The notes under the pieces are model-generated. The model made no database searches. It was not told where the DNA came from and was given only the letters and a program-made list of their open reading frames with translations. Shown here one piece after another: positions 57,830 through 64,000 of a stretch of 64,000 bases of DNA. How positions within the stretch are numbered: position 1 is the first letter of the stretch; each line of letters begins with the position of its first letter. This DNA comes from Shewanella seohaensis (lineage in GTDB: Bacteria; Pseudomonadota; Gammaproteobacteria; Enterobacterales; Shewanellaceae). Location of the stretch: NCBI RefSeq assembly GCF_025449215.1, contig NZ_CP104900.1, forward strand, positions 1,240,001 through 1,304,000, read 5' to 3'. The position numbers and the translations under genes are program-made.

Positions 57830-58818
57830 CTAGCGAGTAGCTGCGGTTATGGGCTCTGCTAAAAATGCAGCAATCATGCGGTAGGTAGTAAGGCATTCTT
57901 GCGAAACCAAATCCTGCAGCAGCATATAGGCGTGGATCATGTCTTCAAATTGATGGTGCTGCACCTGCACGCCAGCCGCCGTTAAGGCGTTGGCATAGGC
58001 AATGCCTTCATCCCGCAGAGGGTCGCAGCCTGCGGTAAATATCAAGGTGCTAGGCAGTTTGGCGTTGAACTTGCCATGTAAGGGGAAGCTTGTTTGACTC
58101 GCTCGGCATCCTTAGCCATCTCTTGAAAATATTGCTCGAAGTACCATTGCACCCTAGGGGTTTCGAGCAGGAAACCTGCACCATTACTCTGATAGGAAGC
58201 GCTCGCCATAGTGTAATCCACGCTGGGATACACCAAGATCTGTTTGGCGATGTTAAGTGTGCTGTCGCTCAGGCTGCGTTGGCTAAGGCTAGTGCATAGC
58301 GCGCCACCGGCACTGTCGCCCATGATGCTGACACCTTGTTGGTATTGCACCTCAGTCAGCACGCTTTGATAGTGGCGCAGGGCGTATTCGCAGTCTTCAA
58401 GTCCCGCCGGATAGGGATGTTCGGGCGCGAGGCGATACTCAACACTGATCACCACACATTGAGCGATACTGGCAAGGTGACGACAGATAGGGTCGTATAG
58501 TTCCACACTGCCGCACATATGGCCTCCGCCGTGAAAATGTAATACCACGGGCAGTGCTGTGCTGGGCGCAGGGCTATAAACACGGCAGCCAATTTCCCTG
58601 TCGCCATGCTGCGCATCCTTAACTTGCCATGCCTTATCGGCGATATAACTCACCTCAGGCTTAGCGCTCATCAGGGCGGCGAGTTTGTTCAAGTTTTCCC
58701 GCAGCAGCTGTGGGCTGTATTGAATATTTTGCTGTTTCGCGAGGGCGATATTCTGGTTCGCTAACTCAAGAAAATCCGTCAGCTTTGCTGAAGCGGTACC
58801 GCGTGGGGAAACTTGCAT
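57830..58818 (-). pseudogene. alpha/beta hydrolase (HSL family), frameshifted
   Basis: Two frames (58042-58818 and 57830-58045) form one esterase of about 330 residues. HGGGH oxyanion motif, GDSAGG nucleophile, then CDPLRDEG acid and HAYM histidine, the last two only in the second frame. At the join, the C4 run (58082-58085 on +) lacks one C: with a C5 the frame gives QASPLHGKFN and continues. RBS AAGGAG for the first frame lies within the end of the MFS gene. Paralogue of 29654-30568. Real decay or base-calling error. Confidence 0.78.
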
Positions 58819-58820
58819 GC

Positions 58821-59996
58821 TTACTCCTTAGCTTGTCCGGTTTCGGGGAGAAAATAGCTGCCAATAAACACTGTTGCGCTTAATAGGGTGATCAGCACAA
58901 ACGAGGCGAAGTAACTGCCTTGGTTGATATCCACGAGCTTGCCAAACAGCCATAGCACTAAGGTCGAAATCAGATAGCTGATGGACCAAAACAGGCTAAA
59001 AATCACCGTGATTTTTTGACTGGTCATCTTAGGTAGCTCGTGGGGAATCGAGACTAAAGCGGTGACGGGTAAAAAGATGCAAAAGCCTAAGACGATGGCG
59101 CACAGGGTTTGCAGCCAAGGCGCCGAGCCAAAGGAGAGCCCTAACACGGTTAAGAAAATAAGCAGGCCGCTGAGGCGAATAATCGGCAGGCGCAGGGGCT
59201 GTTTACGGCTGTAGAGTATCCCCGCTATGGTGCCGACAATCCCAAAACCAATCACCCACTTACTCTGGCTGATGCCCGCCTGCGGATAAAAGGTGAATAG
59301 GCAAATATAAAAGGATAATAATCCCGAGTAGGTGAGGGCATAGGCCCAGTTAAAGCCGTCTTTTAAGCCATCGAGATAGGAGTATGAGTTGATGGCATCT
59401 TGTTGTGTATTGGCTTGATGGCTAGGGGCTTGTTCAAACTTCACCAATAACCACAGTAGCGCCAGTACCAGACTGGCAATGGAAAACACCAACAGACTTT
59501 GTTGCCAACCGCCGCTAATGGCGTTGATGCTCGGCATGCCCCAAAGCACGATAGCCGTGCCCACATTAAAGGCCACCGCGTTTAATCCATTGATCACTGG
59601 GCGTTCTTCTGGGGCGAACCAGTGCATCACAATCGGGTTGAAATAGACAATCATAAAGGCGCCGCCCAGTCCCATTAAAAAGCGGCTCACCAGCAGCAAC
59701 TCATAGTTTGGGGCGAAGGGTGTCATGATGCCGGTGACTATCAATAACGCCGCGACAAAAAACGCATACTTCACCCCAAATTTGAGGGTGAGATAGGCCG
59801 CGGCAAAGGTGCCGACAATTTTGGCTAAGGTGACTGCACCGCTCAGTAAACTGGCGGAGGCATAACTCTCGATATGCATCGAGGCCATGATGTTATTCAT
59901 ACTCGCGGTGCCGCCAACCCATGCCATAGCAAATAAGACGTAACTGGTAAAAGCCAAGCCTTCTACGAGATATTTATGGGTAATTTTTATCGGCAT
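58821..59996 (-). CDS. MFS transporter
   Basis: 391 residues with about twelve hydrophobic helices in two six-helix halves. The central loop (GFEQAP-like FEQAPSHQANTQQ) and RFLMGLGGAF resemble major facilitator proteins of the organic-acid/antibiotic type. It ends only two bases before the start of the frameshifted esterase; the esterase ribosome-binding site overlaps its last codons. Ester uptake and cleavage could be linked. Substrate unknown. Confidence 0.88.
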   Translation of the reverse strand: MPIKITHKYLVEGLAFTSYVLFAMAWVGGTASMNNIMASMHIESYASASLLSGAVTLAKIVGTFAAAYLTLKFGVKYAFFVAALLIVTGIMTPFAPNYELLLVSRFLMGLGGAFMIVYFNPIVMHWFAPEERPVINGLNAVAFNVGTAIVLWGMPSINAISGGWQQSLLVFSIASLVLALLWLLVKFEQAPSHQANTQQDAINSYSYLDGLKDGFNWAYALTYSGLLSFYICLFTFYPQAGISQSKWVIGFGIVGTIAGILYSRKQPLRLPIIRLSGLLIFLTVLGLSFGSAPWLQTLCAIVLGFCIFLPVTALVSIPHELPKMTSQKITVIFSLFWSISYLISTLVLWLFGKLVDINQGSYFASFVLITLLSATVFIGSYFLPETGQAKE

Positions 59997-60140
59997 AGTT
60001 GTTTAAAACCTCGAGTCAATATTGGCCGTAGGTTAGCCGATGGGGGGGATAAATAAGTACTACCTTAGTGCACCGTGATGTTATCAAGTGTTTAACAATT
60101 TGTTTGTCTAGTGTAGTTTGGCTGGGTGTATACAGGTTGA

Positions 60141-63100
60141 TTGGGGAATATCTTGCTGGCGTGGTTGTCTGTTGAGACTTGGTGGATCAGCGTTATATCG
60201 ATTGCCTATTTGGCTGTGCTGTTTATTGTCGCCCAGTGGGGGCAAAATCAGGCGATTGATCAATGGCGTAAACGGCCTTGGGTGTACAGTTTATCCTTGG
60301 GGGTGTGTTGTACTTCGTGGGCGTTTTACGGCACGGTAGGGCAAGCGGCGACCACGGGTGCTTGGTTAGCGCCCATCTACATAGGTTCGATAATCTGCCT
60401 AGTGCTGGCGTGGCCTATGTTGATGCGCACATTGCAGATCATCAAAAGCCAAAACCTGACCTCGATTGCCGACTTTATCGCCTGCCGCTTCGACCGCTCG
60501 CCTAAAATTGCCGCCAGCGTTGCCATGGTGTCCCTCTTTGGCACTATTCCCTATATCGCGCTGCAACTGAGGGCGATAAGCACCAGCTTCGACCTCTTAA
60601 CTGGTACCTTTCAATCTGGGATCAGCACGGCGTTTATCGTTACTATCGTGTTGATTATCTTTAGTATCTTATTCGGTACTCGGCAGCTTTCGGCCAGTAA
60701 ACAAAATCAAGGCTTGGTTCTGGCGATTGCCTTTAGCTCTATCGTAAAGCTGTTGGCGCTCACCACGGTTGGGTTGTTCGCGACTTTTTATGTATTTGAT
60801 GGTTTTAGTGATTTGCTCGCTCGGGGTCAGCATTTACCGCCGAGTTCTGAGGGTAATTCACTCTATTTTGTGCTGTCACAAATTCTGCTGGGCGCCATTA
60901 CCATCTATGCGCTGCCTCAGGAATTCCACATGATGATGATTGAAAATCATCATGCCAAAGAGTTAAAAGCCGCCCGTTGGATGGTGCCACTGTATCTGCT
61001 GCTGATTAATGCCTTTGTGTTGCCTATCGCGCTTGCGGGGCAGATTAGCTTTCCCGGCGGCAGTGTCGATGCCGACACCTACGTGCTGACCTTACCACTC
61101 TTCTATCAGCAAGCTTGGCTTGGGGTCTTGGTGTATATTGGCGGCCTTGCGGCGGCAACGGCCATGGTCATTGTGGCGGCGATTGTACTCAGCACCATGA
61201 TTTCGACCGAGATTTTGACCCCGCTGCTGCTGAGATTACCGAAATTTAGCTCGCAGCAGACGCCGCAGCTCGCGGGAATATTGCTCAATTTACGGCGGAT
61301 ATCGATAGCGGCGATTCTGCTATCGGCCTTTGCCTTCGAACGTTATATCGATCAGCAGAATCACTTGGCCAGCATTGGCTTATTATCCTTTGTGCTGTTG
61401 TCGCAGTTCTTTCCCGCCGCCGTGGGCGCGCTCTATTGGCGCCGCGCCACCACCCAAGGGGCCTTTTGGGGCATGTTGATGGGCAGTTTAGTCTGGCTCT
61501 ATACCTTGCTGCTGCCCGCGACCTTTCCCGATGCACTCTGGGTCACCCAAGGCTTGTTGAATATTTCATGGCTAACTCCGACTGCGCTATTTGGCCTGAC
61601 GGGGCTGGATAATATCAGCCACGGTCTACTGTATAGTTTGCTCGCGAATGTCGGTTGTTTTGTGCTGATTTCGTTGCTGAAAGAGCAAAGTGTGGGGGAA
61701 GTGCTTCAAGCCGATGTGTTCGTCAATCGCAAACAGGTAGCGCTGGAAAGGCACCTCTCGGTTGAGGATCTGGCGAGCCTACTACACCGCTTTATCAATA
61801 AGGAAGAAGCCGATGCCCTGCAGGCTAGGGCGAAAGTACTTGGTTCTGAATTGCAATTAGCCACACGGCGCGAGGAGCTGGTGGATTACACCCGCCTTAA
61901 GCTGTCGGGGGTGCTTGGGTCTGCCTCGACGCGGATGGTGATGAATGCCGCCTCACGCTCCCAGCAAGTGCCGCTGGAGGATGTGGTTAGCATAGTCGAT
62001 GAGGCCAACCAGATCTTCGAGTTTAACCGCGAGCTGCTGCAATCAGGGGTCGAAAACATCGAGCAGGGGATCAGCGTGGTCGATGCCGATATGCGCCTAG
62101 TTGCATGGAACAAACGCTATATCGAATTGCTTGATTATCCTAAAGATTACGTTAAAGCTGGTATACCGATAGAGACGCTGCTGAGGTTTAATATCGAGCG
62201 TGGCATTATTGTGGGTGATGAGGCCCATGAGCTGGTGGAAAAACGCCTCGCCCATATGCGTAGCGGCAGCCCACACCATTTTCAACGCACTATGCTCGAT
62301 GGCAAGGTGCTGGAGATCCGTGGTCAAGCCATGCCGGGTGGCGGCTTTGTCAGTACCTTTACCGACATTACCGCCCATATTCAGGCCGAAAAAGCCCTGC
62401 AACTGGCTAACGAAACTCTCGAAAAACGGGTCGAAAGTCGCACAAGGGAACTCGCGAAAGCTAAGGCCGAAGCCGAGGCGGCCAATAGCAGTAAAACGCG
62501 TTTTTTAGCGGCGGCGAGCCATGATTTAATGCAGCCCTTTAACGCGCTCACCCTGTTTACCGAGATGCTTAAACAGCGGGTGACGTCGACCGAACTCAAG
62601 GATCTCGCCACCCATATTGAAGCCTCCTTAAATGTGGTGGAGAGTCTGCTATCCGATCTGGTGGAAATCTCCCGCCTCGATGGCGGCAGCCTTAAAACCG
62701 AACAGAGCCAGTTTGCACTCGACGATGTACTCTCGACCTTAGTGAATGAGTTTAAAGTGCTTTCTGCCGAGCAGGGCATCGATTTTTCCTATCAGTTTTC
62801 CTCTTGCCTAGTGCAGAGCGACCAACGTTTGCTGCGACGGATTATTCAAAACTTCCTCTCCAATGCGTTCCATTATTCCCCAGCTGGCGCGGTGAATCGG
62901 CAAACGCCGCTGTCGCTCAATGCCAGCGCGGCTTTGCCTAAGCTATCACAAGCCGATTTTGTGCCTAAGGTGCTGCTGGGTGTGAGGCGGCTCGAACATA
63001 GCCTGCTTATCCAAGTGTGGGACAATGGCCCTGGCATTCCTCAAGATAAACAGCAGGCGATTTTCGGCGAGTTTGAGCGCCTCGAACAAACGCGGGAGAT

Positions 63101-63668
63101 CCCGGGGCTTGGGCTGGGACTGGCGATTTGCGATCGCATCGCTAAGTTACTCGGGCTTAAGATTGCCTTGCACTCCGAGGTGGGTAAGGGCACCTGTTTT
63201 AGTGTTGAAGTGCCGCGCGTATTCGCACAGGCTAAACCCAGTAATCCCAGTAATGTGGTTAAGCTACGCAGCGAAGAGGAAGGCGCAAACGATAGCTTTA
63301 ATATCAGCGTGTTAGTCATAGATAACGATGAGTTAATGCTAAAGGCCATCTCCTCATTGTTGTTAGGCTGGGGTTGCCATGTACTCACTGCACGGGATAA
63401 AGCAAGTGCCGAGCAGCAACTTGCGCAGCAGGTGTTGCCGAAGCTTATCATTGCCGATTACCACTTGGATGATGACCAAAACGGTGTCGATCTGGTGCAA
63501 AGCTTACTCACCCATCCTGTGTTTAGCAGCCAGCGTCCGACCTGCATTATCTGCTCGGCAGATCCGTCTGAATCCGTGCGACAACACACCAGCAGTGCAC
63601 AGTTCAGTTTTGTGCGTAAACCCGTTAAAGCCACCGCCTTAAAACGATTGATTAAGCAATTGTCTTAA
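60141..63668 (+). CDS. SSS-transporter-type hybrid sensor histidine kinase, CbrA/CrbS-like
   Basis: 1175 residues. About thirteen transmembrane helices of the sodium:solute symporter (SSS) family (1 to about 495) are followed by a PAS-type domain (about 635-740), a coiled coil, HisKA with His794 in ASHDLMQPFNAL, HATPase (QVWDNGPGIP, GLGLGLAICDRIA) and a receiver domain with phospho-acceptor Asp1106 (IIADYHLD). CbrA/CrbS kinases activate acetate or amino-acid uptake genes; with a LuxR-type partner (CrbR) they control acs. The partner gene faces it downstream. The start is uncertain: TTG 60141 or TTG 60153. Confidence 0.9.
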   Translation: MGNILLAWLSVETWWISVISIAYLAVLFIVAQWGQNQAIDQWRKRPWVYSLSLGVCCTSWAFYGTVGQAATTGAWLAPIYIGSIICLVLAWPMLMRTLQIIKSQNLTSIADFIACRFDRSPKIAASVAMVSLFGTIPYIALQLRAISTSFDLLTGTFQSGISTAFIVTIVLIIFSILFGTRQLSASKQNQGLVLAIAFSSIVKLLALTTVGLFATFYVFDGFSDLLARGQHLPPSSEGNSLYFVLSQILLGAITIYALPQEFHMMMIENHHAKELKAARWMVPLYLLLINAFVLPIALAGQISFPGGSVDADTYVLTLPLFYQQAWLGVLVYIGGLAAATAMVIVAAIVLSTMISTEILTPLLLRLPKFSSQQTPQLAGILLNLRRISIAAILLSAFAFERYIDQQNHLASIGLLSFVLLSQFFPAAVGALYWRRATTQGAFWGMLMGSLVWLYTLLLPATFPDALWVTQGLLNISWLTPTALFGLTGLDNISHGLLYSLLANVGCFVLISLLKEQSVGEVLQADVFVNRKQVALERHLSVEDLASLLHRFINKEEADALQARAKVLGSELQLATRREELVDYTRLKLSGVLGSASTRMVMNAASRSQQVPLEDVVSIVDEANQIFEFNRELLQSGVENIEQGISVVDADMRLVAWNKRYIELLDYPKDYVKAGIPIETLLRFNIERGIIVGDEAHELVEKRLAHMRSGSPHHFQRTMLDGKVLEIRGQAMPGGGFVSTFTDITAHIQAEKALQLANETLEKRVESRTRELAKAKAEAEAANSSKTRFLAAASHDLMQPFNALTLFTEMLKQRVTSTELKDLATHIEASLNVVESLLSDLVEISRLDGGSLKTEQSQFALDDVLSTLVNEFKVLSAEQGIDFSYQFSSCLVQSDQRLLRRIIQNFLSNAFHYSPAGAVNRQTPLSLNASAALPKLSQADFVPKVLLGVRRLEHSLLIQVWDNGPGIPQDKQQAIFGEFERLEQTREIPGLGLGLAICDRIAKLLGLKIALHSEVGKGTCFSVEVPRVFAQAKPSNPSNVVKLRSEEEGANDSFNISVLVIDNDELMLKAISSLLLGWGCHVLTARDKASAEQQLAQQVLPKLIIADYHLDDDQNGVDLVQSLLTHPVFSSQRPTCIICSADPSESVRQHTSSAQFSFVRKPVKATALKRLIKQLS

Positions 63669-63709
63669 CTCTGCACTATCGTGGTTCTGGTTTAATAAAT
63701 ACGGATAAA

Positions 63710-63737
63710 AAACAGTGGCTTAGTGCCACTGTTTCTT
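63710..63737. terminator. bidirectional terminator between kinase and LuxR gene
   Basis: AAACAGTGGC / GCCACTGTTT stem (63710-63719 and 63725-63734) with a five-base loop; T and A runs on the sides. Confidence 0.82.
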
Positions 63738-63765
63738 TAGGTTTGAATTCTGGAGCCTAGGTTAG

Positions 63766-64000
63766 TTAGGCGCTGATCGGCGGTTTATCGTTGCTGGTTA
63801 TCATCAACTGTTGGAAGACTAAGCCTGCCTGAGTGCGGTTGTAGACTTCGAGTTTGACCAGTATCGCCGACACGTGTTTCTTTACCGTGGTCTCTTTAAT
63901 ATCAAGATCATATGCGATCTGCTTGTTTAAGCGTCCATTGGCAATGCTGGCCAGCACTGTGTACTGCTGTGGGGTTAATTGCGCCAGTTGCTTCGCTAAA
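63766..64000 (-). CDS. LuxR-type response regulator, C-terminal part (CrbR-like; cut by window end)
   Basis: The frame enters from beyond 64000. The visible 78 codons include the LuxR helix-turn-helix ([15 protein letters not shown], then [20 protein letters not shown]) ending near 63766. The receiver domain is outside the window. A 63-codon frame starting at 63957 (GTG) is only a fragment of it. It faces the CrbS-like kinase, consistent with a CrbS-CrbR pair that activates acs. Confidence 0.85.
   Translation of the reverse strand, partial: LAKQLAQLTPQQYTVLASIANGRLNKQIAYDLDIKETTVKKHVSAILVKLEVYNRTQAGLVFQQLMITSNDKPPISA

Overview
The window looks like chromosomal DNA of a marine gammaproteobacterium, most probably Shewanella of the oneidensis/MR-4 group. 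This is inferred from the divergent argR-mdh pair, the zapA/6S RNA/ygfA block opposite ygfB-ubiH-ubiI, the gcvTHP cluster, a fused OsmC-YcaO protein, an RRF_GI-type small protein and a CrbS-type sensor kinase with a LuxR-type partner. No rRNA, tRNA, CRISPR array, transposase or integrase gene was seen. All coordinates and motifs were read by eye.

Layout. 1-13.8 kb is core housekeeping DNA: the end of an NAD(P)-binding reductase, argR, mdh, a DCC-family protein, folM, ygfA with 6S RNA (ssrS) directly in front of it, zapA, ygfB, the ubiquinone hydroxylases ubiH and ubiI, and the glycine cleavage genes gcvT, gcvH and gcvP. Two non-coding inverted-repeat elements sit between ubiI and gcvT. 13.6-17.3 kb is accessory: an AT-rich two-gene cassette encodes a membrane-tethered dCTP-deaminase/dUTPase-like protein and an overlapping variant FAD-dependent thymidylate synthase (ThyX), facing a membrane-anchored NERD-domain protein. 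17.3-23.1 kb holds small conserved genes, a Cache-domain chemoreceptor and OsmC-YcaO. 23.2-24.8 kb is a second AT-rich patch with a secreted trypsin-like protease and a small membrane protein.

25-44.9 kb is mixed metabolism and envelope: a PAS-GGDEF diguanylate cyclase, a Fur-box TonB receptor coupled to a thioredoxin-like protein, an esterase, a MATE pump, a CBS protein, a Tat-exported PhoD phosphatase with a Pho-box-like repeat, a phosphoribosyltransferase behind a structured leader, a glycerophosphodiester phosphodiesterase, azurin, a ribonucleoside hydrolase-ribokinase operon, and a run of envelope genes that includes an RCC1-like lipoprotein.

45-64 kb: a cobalamin riboswitch precedes a frameshifted BtuB-like receptor. 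Then come an HDOD protein, metR/metE with MetR and MetJ sites, the 3-oxoacid CoA-transferase genes opposite 3-hydroxybutyrate dehydrogenase, agmatine deiminase with an amidase, an MFS transporter with a frameshifted esterase, and a CbrA/CrbS-type hybrid kinase facing a LuxR-type regulator cut off by the window end.

Two points stand out. The DCD-like/ThyX cassette is the best candidate for an undescribed system: both proteins belong to dUMP/dTMP nucleotide families, but one lacks the catalytic glutamate and carries a transmembrane coiled-coil tail. Secondly, five single-base indels, mostly in short homopolymer runs, break four genes: a TonB receptor signal peptide, the RCC1-like gene, btuB (twice) and an esterase. 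Such a pattern can come from sequencing error or from real decay.
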